Part shown: positions 52,958 through 61,556 of the stretch, in pieces | Layout: each line of letters begins with the position of its first letter | Numbering within the stretch: position 1 is the stretch's first letter | Assembly (NCBI GenBank): GCA_013214575.1 | Contig: JABSSD010000118.1 | Location: forward strand, 1-64,000 | Reading direction: 5' to 3' | Origin: Paracoccaceae bacterium | GTDB taxonomy: Bacteria > Pseudomonadota > Alphaproteobacteria > Rhodobacterales > Rhodobacteraceae | DNA: 64,000 nucleotides | Translations under genes and position numbers: made by a program | The notes under the pieces: model-generated | What the model was told of the DNA's origin: nothing | Databases searched by the model: none | What the model saw: the letters and a program-made list of their open reading frames with translations, nothing else

Positions 52958-54031
52958 TCAGGCATCGCCAGAGGTCTGGCTGCCATTGCTTTCCGCAGCC
53001 ACCGGCGCCGCAGTCGATGGATCATCAACCTCTTCGTTCAGATCCACACTCTCCATTCCCGGTTGGTAAAAGAAATGGCAGGCCCGCCCTGCCCGTTTGG
53101 CCGCATACAGAGCCATATCAGCCTCTTTCAGCAGTTGAGCCGCATTTTTCTGGCCACCTGTCGCCGACAGAGCGGTGCCGATGCTGCCCGAGATCCGGCA
53201 CAGTTGGCCGCCATATGGGATTGGCTCTTCCAATTGGCAAATCAAACGCTTGGCGATGTCCCCCAGTTTGGCTCGATCAACCAGGTTATCGATAATCAAC
53301 ACAAATTCATCGCCGCCAACCCGGGCCACCGTATCGATGGAGCGGGTGCATTCAACCATGATGCTTGCCACCTTTTGCAAGACCGTATCCCCGGCGGCGT
53401 GACCCAGGCTGTCATTGACCGCCTTAAAAAAATCCAGGTCCACCTGCATCACCGAAAAATTTCGTCCGGTACTGATCATCCGTTCCAGAATATGATCCAT
53501 CGCCCGGCGATTCTTAAGCCCGGTCAGAGTATCGGTATAGGCCTGTTCCTCAGCCGCGATCTTTGCCCCCTGCAGGCGCAGGTTCAATTGCCGCGACGCC
53601 TCCATTGCGGCCGATTTGGCCTCCACCAGATACAGCATCTCGATGGTGAGATCGGTGGCCGAAAAATCAGCGCTGGTCAGGTCATAGTCGCGCACAGCAT
53701 CGAGAACCGAAATCCCGAAGGACAGGTTGACAAAAGCACCCAATTCGCCTGGCAACGGGGCCAGGACCCCCTTTAGCCCGGTCTGAGGATCATCGCGAAA
53801 CTTCAAATGCAATTTGGCCCCTGAGGTCCGCAGCAGGTCATCCAAATTTTGAATGTAACGGGGGCGCAGCAGATCAAATACCTCCAGAAACGGGCGCCCA
53901 ATCCAGTCTTGGTCGGCACGCAGTTTCTGCAGGGTCGGCCCGACACGACTAATGCGCCCTTCGGAGTCCAGCAACACATGCATTGGTGCAATTTTGGCCG
54001 CCATGTCGGCCAGTTGGCTAAGGCTGATCAT
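52958..54031 (-). CDS. HNOBA-GGDEF diguanylate cyclase, partner of the H-NOX-like protein
   Basis: A 357-aa cytoplasmic protein: an N-terminal HNOBA-like sensor-associated domain (about 10-130; PMHVLLDSEGRISRVGPTLQ, FLEVFDLLRPRYI), a coiled coil (about 131-165), then a GGDEF cyclase (about 166-330) with RVGGDEFVLI (239-243). It carries an inhibitory I-site RxxD (R230-D233) five residues before. It should make cyclic di-GMP. It overlaps the H-NOX-like gene by 4 nt (ATGA), implying that the two proteins work as a sensor-effector pair. No phosphodiesterase is in the window. Confidence 0.9.
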   Translation of the reverse strand: MISLSQLADMAAKIAPMHVLLDSEGRISRVGPTLQKLRADQDWIGRPFLEVFDLLRPRYIQNLDDLLRTSGAKLHLKFRDDPQTGLKGVLAPLPGELGAFVNLSFGISVLDAVRDYDLTSADFSATDLTIEMLYLVEAKSAAMEASRQLNLRLQGAKIAAEEQAYTDTLTGLKNRRAMDHILERMISTGRNFSVMQVDLDFFKAVNDSLGHAAGDTVLQKVASIMVECTRSIDTVARVGGDEFVLIIDNLVDRAKLGDIAKRLICQLEEPIPYGGQLCRISGSIGTALSATGGQKNAAQLLKEADMALYAAKRAGRACHFFYQPGMESVDLNEEVDDPSTAAPVAAESNGSQTSGDA

Positions 54032-54615
54032 GGCAATTTCACCCCCAGATCAAAGGTCCGGCCTTCGGCGAATTCGGTCTCGACCAGCATCACAGAAATC
54101 ACCTCTGCGCCGTCCTGGGTTCCCGAATGTTCCAGAATAACCAGATCGCCATAGTCATCAGCCATGGCGCGCAGCACCCCCATCATGACATTGGCATATC
54201 CCGGCAAGCCGCTTTGGCACAGCAGTTTGAACTGGCCAGGCGCCGTTTCGAGCAGCTCCAGCCCCGGCAGGTGCAGATCCGCCACCGCCAATCGGGCCCG
54301 GTCCGGCAAATCATCCAGAGAGTGCAGGAATTCCACATAGTTTACGCCGCCAAAGCGGAGCAATCGGCGCAGCGCCTCGACCTGCGGATTGGAGACCAGA
54401 AAAGTCCCCATATCCTCAAGCATTTCGGGCAGAGGACGCTCTAATACCTGTTCCATGGCCACCAGAAGTTTTTGAGACTGCTCATCGGTATAAATCAACA
54501 TTGCCTCAAACTCGGAAAACCCGAGACCGGCAGAATCCGTCACATCGCGCCAACGTGACACGCCATAAGTGCTGCAGACAAAGGCCTGAATTGCCCTGTT
54601 AATCAGCCCATGCAT
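54028..54615 (-). CDS. H-NOX-like (heme NO-binding) domain protein with non-canonical heme site
   Basis: A 195-aa single-domain protein of the H-NOX family (MHGLINRAIQAFVCSTYG at the start, LRRLLRFGGVNYVEFLHSLDD before the ligand position). H-NOX proteins bind heme for NO or O2 sensing through a proximal His near residue 102-105 and a YxSxR motif near 131-137. Here the first position reads DDLP104 and the second C133-x-S135-x-L137, so both are altered. ATG 54615 has AGGGG upstream. It is coupled to the HNOBA-GGDEF gene. It may bind heme differently or sense another ligand. Confidence 0.85.
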   Translation of the reverse strand: MHGLINRAIQAFVCSTYGVSRWRDVTDSAGLGFSEFEAMLIYTDEQSQKLLVAMEQVLERPLPEMLEDMGTFLVSNPQVEALRRLLRFGGVNYVEFLHSLDDLPDRARLAVADLHLPGLELLETAPGQFKLLCQSGLPGYANVMMGVLRAMADDYGDLVILEHSGTQDGAEVISVMLVETEFAEGRTFDLGVKLP

Positions 54616-54946
54616 AAGAAGGCCCCTCGCTCTAAACTGCCCTAGACATGACCTGTGAACCTTAAGAAAGGCCCAACAAATAAAATGTCGGATATTATTT
54701 CTGTCCAATCACATCGATTTTACTATGTTGGAGTGAGGTCTCAACCGCCGATATGCGGCACCCTGAGGCACTTGACGCCACGGCAACACAACAGGATGCG
54801 GTGCGGAACAATTGGCAGGGCGGCGCTGGACAGCATTGGGGTCTCCCGGAGACTAGTCAAAGTCAGCCGCACCCTAATGCCAACAAGGTTGCGGCTGCAA
54901 TGCGATGCAATGGCCGGACCGGCGTCAAGCCGCTCAGAGCCACCAG
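54616..54946. other. 331-bp intergenic region between mttB-like and H-NOX-like genes
   Basis: The AT-rich part 54650-54740 is the likely promoter region of the H-NOX-GGDEF unit. Several short frames cross the rest, but none has a ribosome site or family sequence. No terminator is obvious for the methyltransferase gene ending at 54947. Confidence 0.5.
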
Positions 54947-56506
54947 TTAGAAATCGGTTGGCGCGCCGCCTTCCTCTTTGCGGCGGACCACAAAGTCCTG
55001 CAGCGCCCCCCGGATCGCGTCCTCCATTGGTGGTTCCTCAAAATCGGCGGTGATCTGCTTGAACAACTTATGCGCCCGCTGCGCGGTCCATTCGCCGCCA
55101 GCCGCCTCCCAGGCCTCATAGTTGCGCCAGTCGCTCAGGAACGGCTGATAGAAGGCATCGGCGTATCGGTCCTGGGTGTGCTGGGTGCCAAAGAAGTGGC
55201 CGTCATTGCCAACCTCCTTGATCGCGTCAAAGGCAATATCGTCTGCCGTGGTGGCAAAGATCGCAGGCTGCATATAGCGCTGGATATGCTGCAAGACCTC
55301 GCAGTCCATGATGAACTTTTCAGGACTGGCGATCAGCCCGCCTTCCAGCCAGCCCGCCGCGTGATAGACCATATGGGTCCCCGATTGCACCGCCGCCCAG
55401 AGCGAGTTCGAGGTCTCCCACATGGCCTGGCCATCCGGCACATTGGCGGTACAGACACCGCTAGAGCGCATCGGCAAGCCATAGAACCGCGCCATCTGGC
55501 CGGTCATCTGGGTCGAGCGCATGTATTCCGGTGTGCCAAAGGCAGGCGCGCCGCTTTTCATGTCAACGTTTGAGGTAAAGGTGCCGATCACGCAGGGCGT
55601 GCCGGGGCGGACATACTGGAACAGCGCAATCGCACTGAGCGCCTCGGCGATGGACTGTGCCACAGCGCCCGCCATGGTCACCGGCGCCATAGCGCCCGCC
55701 AGGGTGAACGGCGTCACCACAATCGCCTGGCCGCGGCGCGCCAGCCGCAGGCACCCGTCAATCATCGGGTAATCGTGCTTCAGCGGCGAGGTCGAGTTGA
55801 TGTTGGTGTACATCCGCGGCTTGGCCTGGAACTCTTCCTCGCTCAGCCCGCCGGCGATCTTGACCATCTCCATCACGTCTTCGACCCGCTCCTTGCCCAG
55901 CGAGTAAGCGTGCATCACCTTGTCGGTGATCGTCAATTTGTCATACAGCACATCCAGGTGCCGTACCGATGCGTGGATATCGACCGGTTCAACCGGATAG
56001 CCGCCGGCAAAATGGATGCAGTTGAAATACTGGGTCAGCTTCAGCAGGTCCTGGCACTGCTTGCGGGTGCCGGACACCTTCTTGCCCAGCTCCATATCCC
56101 AGTAACTCGGCGGCGACGACACATTGCCAAACAGCATATGATTGCCGCCAATGGGCAGCGCGCGGTCGGTGTTGCGCGGGGTGATAGTAAAGGTACTGGG
56201 CGCCTTGCCCACCATCTCCATCACAAAATCACGGTCCATGCGGACCAAATCGCCCTCGACCCGGCAACCTGCCTGTTTGAAGATCGCCAGCGCCTCGGGG
56301 TTCAGAAACACCACGCCGATGTCTTCGAGGATGCGCATGGCGCCCTCATGGATCGCCTGCACGCCTTCGGGGGGCAGCGGTTCGGTGGGGCGGTCAATAT
56401 TGACCGGGATCTGCCAGGGCATTTGTTCGATGATGGCCCCCCCCCGCCGTGTTGCCGCGCCTGCCCGGCCGCCACTGCGCCGCCTACGTCCTGAGCTCTC
56501 AGCCAT
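54947..56506 (-). CDS. MttB-family methyltransferase, non-pyrrolysine type
   Basis: A 519-aa protein of the trimethylamine methyltransferase superfamily; the whole frame is open, with no amber codon where pyrrolysine would sit, so it belongs with MtgB-like enzymes acting on quaternary amines such as glycine betaine. Family features: AMRILEDIGVVFLNPEAL, PIGGNHMLFGNVSSPPS, NINSTSPLKHDYPMIDGCLRLA, VCTANVPDGQAMWETSNSLWAAVQSG and GWLEGGLIASPEKFIMDCE. Two adjacent ATGs exist; 56506 gives the better spacing (5 nt) from AGGAGG. No corrinoid protein or activase gene is adjacent. The N-terminal 25 residues are Arg/Gly-rich. Confidence 0.88.
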   Translation of the reverse strand: MAESSGRRRRSGGRAGAATRRGGAIIEQMPWQIPVNIDRPTEPLPPEGVQAIHEGAMRILEDIGVVFLNPEALAIFKQAGCRVEGDLVRMDRDFVMEMVGKAPSTFTITPRNTDRALPIGGNHMLFGNVSSPPSYWDMELGKKVSGTRKQCQDLLKLTQYFNCIHFAGGYPVEPVDIHASVRHLDVLYDKLTITDKVMHAYSLGKERVEDVMEMVKIAGGLSEEEFQAKPRMYTNINSTSPLKHDYPMIDGCLRLARRGQAIVVTPFTLAGAMAPVTMAGAVAQSIAEALSAIALFQYVRPGTPCVIGTFTSNVDMKSGAPAFGTPEYMRSTQMTGQMARFYGLPMRSSGVCTANVPDGQAMWETSNSLWAAVQSGTHMVYHAAGWLEGGLIASPEKFIMDCEVLQHIQRYMQPAIFATTADDIAFDAIKEVGNDGHFFGTQHTQDRYADAFYQPFLSDWRNYEAWEAAGGEWTAQRAHKLFKQITADFEEPPMEDAIRGALQDFVVRRKEEGGAPTDF

Positions 56507-56624
56507 CATCGCCTCCTGGATCTTCTGCTGTTGCTGTCCAGCAGGCCCAATTCCCGGCGCCGTCGCCGCTTCAAATACGACATGTGATGTCGTTTTTCTG
56601 GCTCAATGGGGCGCTGAGGGCATT

Positions 56625-56677
56625 TTCTGGACAGATGTGCCCAGTCTGCGCATGACTTCTGGACAGATGTGCCCAGT
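56625..56677. repeat. 21-bp direct repeat pair
   Basis: TTCTGGACAGATGTGCCCAG followed by T occurs at 56625-56645 and 56657-56677, 32 bp apart. It lies between the mttB-like start and the HAD phosphatase stop. It may be an insertion-sequence scar or a binding site. Confidence 0.9.
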
Positions 56678-56689
56678 AAGGGCGGATTG

Positions 56690-57379
56690 TCAGCCGTCCA
56701 GCCAGGCCGGGATGTGGCCGATATCCGGCAGCACTACATCCGCAAGCGGTGCAAGATCACCCCGTTGGGCAAGCCCGGTCAGCACCCCAATCCGGCGCAT
56801 ACCGGCGGCGCGGCCCGCTTCCAGATCATGGCAGCTGTCCCCAACCATGGCGGTGCGGGCGGGATCGACGCCAACAGCCTTGCAAAAGGCCAGCAACGGG
56901 TCCGGGTCCGGTTTGGCACCGTGACCACTGTCATAGCCTGCGACAAAAGCAAAATGACCCAGCACCCCAGTGCGTTGCAACTGGCTGCGCGCCGAAAATT
57001 CGGCGTCATTGGTCATCACCCCCAGCACTTTGCCACGGGCCAGCAGATCATCAAGGAACGCCACCAGCGGCACCGCCTCGGCCAGAGGCGCAGTGGCGGC
57101 GCTGACCGCCAGATGCTGCTCAATCGCCGCCTGATCCATATGATCAACGAGCGGGGCTATGGCGGCGGCAATTTCCGTATTGGCACAGGCAATGGCAATA
57201 CTATCGGGGTTGAAACCCCCCCGATCCAGATCGTATCCCAGCACCTTGGCCAGCGCCTGTGCGGCCTCCTCCTGCCCCTGCGCCAAGTCGCGAATCAAGG
57301 TCTCGGTCCAGCCATTCCAGGTGGCGGCAAAATCGAACAGGGTTCCGTCCTTGTCGAACAAAAATGCATCAACGGGCAT
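56690..57379 (-). CDS. HAD-family hydrolase (phosphoglycolate-phosphatase-like)
   Basis: A 229-aa HAD phosphatase: motif I FDKDGTLFDF (nucleophile Asp9, Asp11), motif II GVMTNDAE, motif III lysine in GHGAKPDPDPL, motif IV MVGDSCHDLEAGRAAGM. A helical cap domain lies between motifs I and II, as in Gph-type enzymes. The substrate is unknown. It stands alone on the minus strand. Confidence 0.88.
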   Translation of the reverse strand: MPVDAFLFDKDGTLFDFAATWNGWTETLIRDLAQGQEEAAQALAKVLGYDLDRGGFNPDSIAIACANTEIAAAIAPLVDHMDQAAIEQHLAVSAATAPLAEAVPLVAFLDDLLARGKVLGVMTNDAEFSARSQLQRTGVLGHFAFVAGYDSGHGAKPDPDPLLAFCKAVGVDPARTAMVGDSCHDLEAGRAAGMRRIGVLTGLAQRGDLAPLADVVLPDIGHIPAWLDG

Positions 57380-57418
57380 GGGGGCTCCTAATGGGTCACG
57401 GCGGTTATCGCCTCCCTA

Positions 57419-57703
57419 TCAGGTCCAGTTGACCTGCGCACCACCCGGCAGCGACATCCGGGCCTGCCTCGGTGATTCATAGGAAAATCCCTGCGCATCG
57501 CAAAAACTGATCACCCAGGTGTCATCCATCATCAAAAAATCGAGAACTGAGCCCAGGAACTCTGGATCTGCCGCCCGCGACCGCAAATCGGCCTCGCTGG
57601 CCCCCGAAGCCCCGAGAAAGACAGGCAACAACTCTTCGTTCCCCACCAGCCAGCCCAGAGCCTGCAGCGCTAACGTTTCGGCGGCGAGAGAGATATTTGA
57701 CAT
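57419..57703 (-). CDS. DUF3572 protein
   Basis: A 94-aa mostly helical protein: AAETLALQALGWLVGNEELLPVFLGASG, DPEFLGSVLDFLMMDDTWVISFCDAQGF. This matches DUF3572, an alphaproteobacterial family of unknown role that is often divergent from pleD, as here (93 bp between starts). Confidence 0.85.
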   Translation of the reverse strand: MSNISLAAETLALQALGWLVGNEELLPVFLGASGASEADLRSRAADPEFLGSVLDFLMMDDTWVISFCDAQGFSYESPRQARMSLPGGAQVNWT

Positions 57704-57796
57704 TTAATGACACTTTTACGGGAGTGGGAAAGGGTTTGTTAACCCAAGTCATAAAGACTCTGGGCAGTTCGAATTGTAAGGGCGAAAGGGAACCGC

Positions 57797-59209
57797 GTGC
57801 AAGGCACAATCCTGATCATAGACGGCGTGGCCACCAACCGCATTATGCTGAAGGTGCAGCTTTCGGCGGCCTACTACCGCGTGGTGCAGACCGACAGCGT
57901 CGCCAATGCCCTGTCGGTGGCGCAACGCTGTTGCCCTGATCTGGTGCTGACGGCAATGACACTGCCCGATGGCGGTGCCGCCGACGTGGCGGCGGCGCTG
58001 GCGGCAGACCCGAGCCTGGCCCAGGTGCCGATCATTGCGGTTTCGGGCCAAAACGACAACGCCAGCCGGATCGAGGCTCTATCCGCAGGCATTGACGACG
58101 TGCTGCACCAGCCACTGGGCGATGTGATCCTGCAGGCCCGCATTCGCAGCCTGATCCGCAGCCGCAGCAGTCGCGACGACCTGTCGCTGCAGCACGAGGC
58201 GGCGCAGACCTTTGAGCAACCGCTGTCCGAGCGGGAATGCCTGGCCGAAATTCGCAACTCCAAGGTGGCGCTGGTGGCGCATGACGCCCCCACCGCGGCG
58301 CAATGGGCCGCCAGGTTGCAGTCACTGGTGCCCTATCACCTGCATTCGCATCAGATAGGTGACATCCAGCAATTGATGACCGACCCGGTGCCCGACGTGA
58401 TTGTGGTTGAGCTGACCAAGACCGCCACCGGCCCTGGCCTGCGGTTGCTGGCCGATCTGCGGGCCCGCGCCGCAACCCGCAACTCGGTGGTGATTGCCAT
58501 CCCCAGCCCGGCGGACGCCAATGTGGCGGCTGAAGCGCTGGATCGTGGCGCACATGATGTTTTGCAGTCCGGCTTTAATGTGCAGGAATTGGCCCTGCGC
58601 CTGTCGACCCAACTGCAGCACAAGGCCCGCAACGACCGGCTGCGCGCCACCGTCCGCAACGGGCTGCGCGCCGCGGTCGAGGATCCGATGACCGGCCTGT
58701 ACAACCGCCGCTATGCCAGACCGTTTCTGGACCGCGTCGCCCGAAATGCGGTTGACTGCGATGAACATTTTGCCCTGATGCTGATCGATCTTGATCACTT
58801 TAAGCAGGTCAATGACCGCTATGGTCATCCGGCAGGCGACGCAGTGCTGGTCGAGGCCTCGAACCGGTTGCTGAAACAGCTGCGCCCCGTCGATCTGCTG
58901 GCCCGGGTTGGCGGCGAGGAATTCATGATTGTCATGCCCGGACTTGGCGCCGCTCAGGCCAGCGAAATCGCTGAACGTCTGTGCCGCCAGATCAACGCCA
59001 CTCCGTTTCAGGTTGCCGGTATCGACGAGCCGATCCACGTCACCACCAGCATTGGCCTGGCCATCGGGGGCGGCGACCCCTGCGCGGGCCCGAGCCGCAA
59101 ATCCCGACCCACCAGCGTTACCGATCTGATCGCCGATGCCGACCGGGCGCTATATGGCGCAAAAGATGCTGGCCGCAATCAGGTCACCCTCAGCTCGGTT
59201 GCAGCCTGA
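57797..59209 (+). CDS. pleD: PleD-type diguanylate cyclase response regulator
   Basis: A 470-aa protein with two receiver domains (about 1-125 and 150-280) and a C-terminal GGDEF domain (about 300-465). The first receiver begins GTILIIDGVATNRIMLKVQL; the phosphoacceptor region LVLTAMTLPDGG lacks a plain Asp where D is expected (the usual LDxxMP reads TAMTLP), so phosphorylation there is doubtful. The cyclase has RVGGEEFMIV with an I-site RPVD five residues before. Start is GTG 57797 with AAAGGGAA upstream. Canonical PleD controls polar development through cyclic di-GMP. Confidence 0.9.
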   Translation: MQGTILIIDGVATNRIMLKVQLSAAYYRVVQTDSVANALSVAQRCCPDLVLTAMTLPDGGAADVAAALAADPSLAQVPIIAVSGQNDNASRIEALSAGIDDVLHQPLGDVILQARIRSLIRSRSSRDDLSLQHEAAQTFEQPLSERECLAEIRNSKVALVAHDAPTAAQWAARLQSLVPYHLHSHQIGDIQQLMTDPVPDVIVVELTKTATGPGLRLLADLRARAATRNSVVIAIPSPADANVAAEALDRGAHDVLQSGFNVQELALRLSTQLQHKARNDRLRATVRNGLRAAVEDPMTGLYNRRYARPFLDRVARNAVDCDEHFALMLIDLDHFKQVNDRYGHPAGDAVLVEASNRLLKQLRPVDLLARVGGEEFMIVMPGLGAAQASEIAERLCRQINATPFQVAGIDEPIHVTTSIGLAIGGGDPCAGPSRKSRPTSVTDLIADADRALYGAKDAGRNQVTLSSVAA

Positions 59210-59399
59210 AGGAAAGCTGAACGCTGCGCCCAGCCAGCTCGCATCCGAAATTCAGATGCGCAACCCGTGACGGATGTGGTCCTGCTTTTGTGGACAGGCT
59301 GGCGGCTCAGCTAAGATGCATCTTTGTTAGGTTTGAAACCGCTTGTTTCATTCGCGTCTGTACCAAGACATGCATGGTCTGGCGTTCCTTTATCAATGT

Positions 59400-59990
59400 T
59401 CATTTATCAAGGGCAGTGTGCGGCCGCTCTGCGTTGTAAAATCCCCACCAGTTTTCGATGAGGCGTTTGACCTGAAACCCGGCCTGCAATTCATGCAGGT
59501 AAACGGCCTCTTGCTTCAGGGAACACCACTGACGTTCGAGAGGATATTGGCAAGGTATCGCCCCAACCATCCATTCACTGCCCGGCAGCGGATGTCTACA
59601 TGGCTGAGAGGGCAGGTTTTGATCTTGGCGTCGCTCAGGATGGTGATCCAGTCAAACCCTGTGGACTGCAAAACCGGGTCGGCATTCATGATCTCAGGCC
59701 TCCCAGATCTGGCGATGGCCTCGTTCAAAGCCTCACCGAAAAAGCTGGCCTCCAACCTGTTGGGCGGCCGATATGACAGCCGCTTCCGCCTAGCCCAACC
59801 CAGAATCCGACCAGAGAGAGGAACCGGTGCCGCACCGGGATATCGATTATGTCGCTGTTCCAGATAGGGTTGGCACGGATGATTGGCACCTTTCTCAGAA
59901 AACAGAGAGAGACCGGGTATTGCGGGTGGGTCTTGCCAGTGGGTCTTGCCGGACCACCTCAGCCCGGTCTGGGCCGCCAGATGGCGCTGG
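59400..59990 (-). pseudogene. IS3-family OrfB transposase, decayed
   Basis: The minus strand carries consecutive transposase fragments in shifting frames: a DDE-domain start (ANPIWNSDIIDIPVRH), then RLEASFFGEALNEAIARSGRPEI, then, after another frameshift near 59520, LKQEAVYLHELQAG and the typical end WWGFYNAERPHTALDK with stop at 59400-59402. At least two frameshifts and altered catalytic surroundings mean it is dead. The right boundary near 59990 is approximate. It lies between pleD and the metal-sensor operon. Confidence 0.75.
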
Positions 59991-60023
59991 CAAAGGCAGT
60001 CGGACTCTGCCAGCCAAAGCCCA

Positions 60024-60506
60024 TCAGTGTGGCGACCGCGCTCCGGACTTTCGGCGCATTCTGCCCTGCAATTCATCCGCATATCTGGCACGTTCGCCAG
60101 CGGTCATGGTCTCAACCTTGGCCACCCAGGCCCGTTGCACCACGGTCTGAAACTGATGACCGGTGGCGGCCTGCGCCTCGATAAACTGGGCCAGAGCCTC
60201 CGGCTCAAACGGGTCCGCCCGCAAGAGGGTCAATATCGCCTCGCCTTCTGCACGCAGCCGGTCATGGAAACTGCCATGTTCACCGCCGGCCTTTTGCCGC
60301 AGAGAGCGCCGCGCGTCGCGGTCCAGCTCGCGAAACAACATCACGCCAAACATGGGTCCGGGCCGCAGCTGTGGCCCGTCCCGAAAGCGCACCGCGGCGC
60401 CGACGGCCAGACCGGCGACGGCCAGGTTCAACCCCAGCGATCCCGCCAGCACGATCCGCAGCCAGAGCTTCATCTTTGCCGGATTTGCCGGTTTTTCTGT
60501 GCTCAT
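60024..60506 (-). CDS. Periplasmic heavy-metal-sensor-like protein (CpxP/ZraP type)
   Basis: A 160-aa protein with an N-terminal membrane anchor or signal (IVLAGSLGLNLAVAGLAVG, about 18-37) and a helical, Arg-rich body with DRDARRSLRQKAGG and FHDRLRAEGEAILTLLRADPF, the repeat style of periplasmic LTxxQ-like/heavy-metal-resistance proteins. It is expected to sit in the periplasm, as modulator of the sigma system upstream. Its start overlaps the anti-sigma-like gene by 4 nt. The IS3 remnant lies just downstream, but the C-terminus looks natural. Confidence 0.8.
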   Translation of the reverse strand: MSTEKPANPAKMKLWLRIVLAGSLGLNLAVAGLAVGAAVRFRDGPQLRPGPMFGVMLFRELDRDARRSLRQKAGGEHGSFHDRLRAEGEAILTLLRADPFEPEALAQFIEAQAATGHQFQTVVQRAWVAKVETMTAGERARYADELQGRMRRKSGARSPH

Positions 60507-60892
60507 GGCACCTCCTCACCCAGCACTACCGCCAGGTCATAACCTTTATAGGGCACCAAGGTGCTGTTGGAATACCCGACCAATTGCGCCGGATCCGGCA
60601 GGAAGGAAGGTGGCGCCAGACCTACCCAGACCCCAACGGCACAGGCCGCAGCCAATCCGCCAAGCGCAGGTAAGCCGCCGATGGCAAACATCAATTGCCG
60701 CCAGACCCCGGCCCGTAGCCGCGTTCGGCTTGGCATGTTCTGTTTCGGCGTCGGCACCAGATTTTCCGCGCGCGCCACCAATGCGTCGTTCATAATTGCT
60801 GTCACCAGATGCTCCGGCAGCGGCACCGGGGTTTCCCGTGCCGCAGCAAACAGGTCATCAAGCGTTTGATTCGCTTTTTCCGTATCAGCCAT
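60503..60892 (-). CDS. Anti-sigma-factor-like membrane protein
   Basis: A 129-aa protein with a cytoplasmic helical N-terminus (LDDLFAAARETPVPLPEHLVTAIMNDAL), one membrane helix (FAIGGLPALGGLAAACAVGVWVGLA, about 69-93) and a short periplasmic tail. Size, topology and position directly after an ECF sigma gene (8-nt overlap) indicate that it holds the sigma factor inactive. No zinc-binding anti-sigma motif (HxxxCxxC) is present. Confidence 0.75.
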   Translation of the reverse strand: MADTEKANQTLDDLFAAARETPVPLPEHLVTAIMNDALVARAENLVPTPKQNMPSRTRLRAGVWRQLMFAIGGLPALGGLAAACAVGVWVGLAPPSFLPDPAQLVGYSNSTLVPYKGYDLAVVLGEEVP

Positions 60893-61556
60893 CAGTATAC
60901 CCCAGCTCCTCGCGTCGGTCGGCCAGAATGGCCGCCAATGCCCGTTTTCCCCGTGCGGTCAGACTCTCGACCGCCTCGACGCCAATGTCCATGATCCCCG
61001 CGATTTCAGGGTTGGTTAGCTCTTCGATATGGCGCAGCACCACCGCTTGTCGTTGCCGTTCGGGCAATTGCATCAGGGCCAGTTGCAAGGCATCCTGCCG
61101 CGCACCATCCTGCATCTGCTCGGCGGCGCTGCGACTGGTATCAGCCGGTTCCGGCACCGCATCCAGATCGACATATCCGCCACGCTGCCGTCGCTTCAGA
61201 TCAATACAGAGGTTCATCGCCACCCGGTACAGCCAGGTGGACAGCTGCGCCTGCCCCGGCTGCCAGTTCGGAGCCATGCGCCACAGACGCATCATCGCCT
61301 CTTGGGTGACATCCTCGGCCTCGGCCCGATTGCCCAGCACCCGCATTGCTACCCCAAAACACCGAGGGCTCAGCCGCATGGTCAGCTCCTGCACCGCGCG
61401 CCCGTCGCCATTGGTATAGAGCACCAGCAAGGCGTCGTCGCTCAGCCCGGAAACCGGCTCGCCCACCATCAGCGCCCCCGTCCCCGGGGGCCACTGTTTT
61501 GATATTTCGGCGTTATAATACACGTCGGGTTGATCAGTTCTGCTCCGTTTCTGCAT
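60885..61556 (-). CDS. ECF-type RNA polymerase sigma factor
   Basis: A sigma-70 family protein of 223 aa. Region 2 is RCFGVAMRVLGNRAEAEDVTQEAMMRLWRMAPNW...; region 4 is LMQLPERQRQAVVLRHIEELTNPEIAGIMDIGVEAVESLTARGKRAL. The start is uncertain: ATG 61556 overlaps the EF-hand gene by 23 nt without a clear ribosome site, while ATG 61469 has a G-rich site and begins just before the conserved SDDALLVLYTNGDGRA. It is coupled to the membrane anti-sigma gene downstream. Confidence 0.88.
   Translation of the reverse strand: MQKRSRTDQPDVYYNAEISKQWPPGTGALMVGEPVSGLSDDALLVLYTNGDGRAVQELTMRLSPRCFGVAMRVLGNRAEAEDVTQEAMMRLWRMAPNWQPGQAQLSTWLYRVAMNLCIDLKRRQRGGYVDLDAVPEPADTSRSAAEQMQDGARQDALQLALMQLPERQRQAVVLRHIEELTNPEIAGIMDIGVEAVESLTARGKRALAAILADRREELGYTDG

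Noticed and set aside
54655-55053. Overlapping plus-strand frames upstream of the H-NOX-like gene and into the mttB-like gene.
   Set aside because: No conserved sequence, no ribosome sites, and they run antisense into the methyltransferase 3' end.
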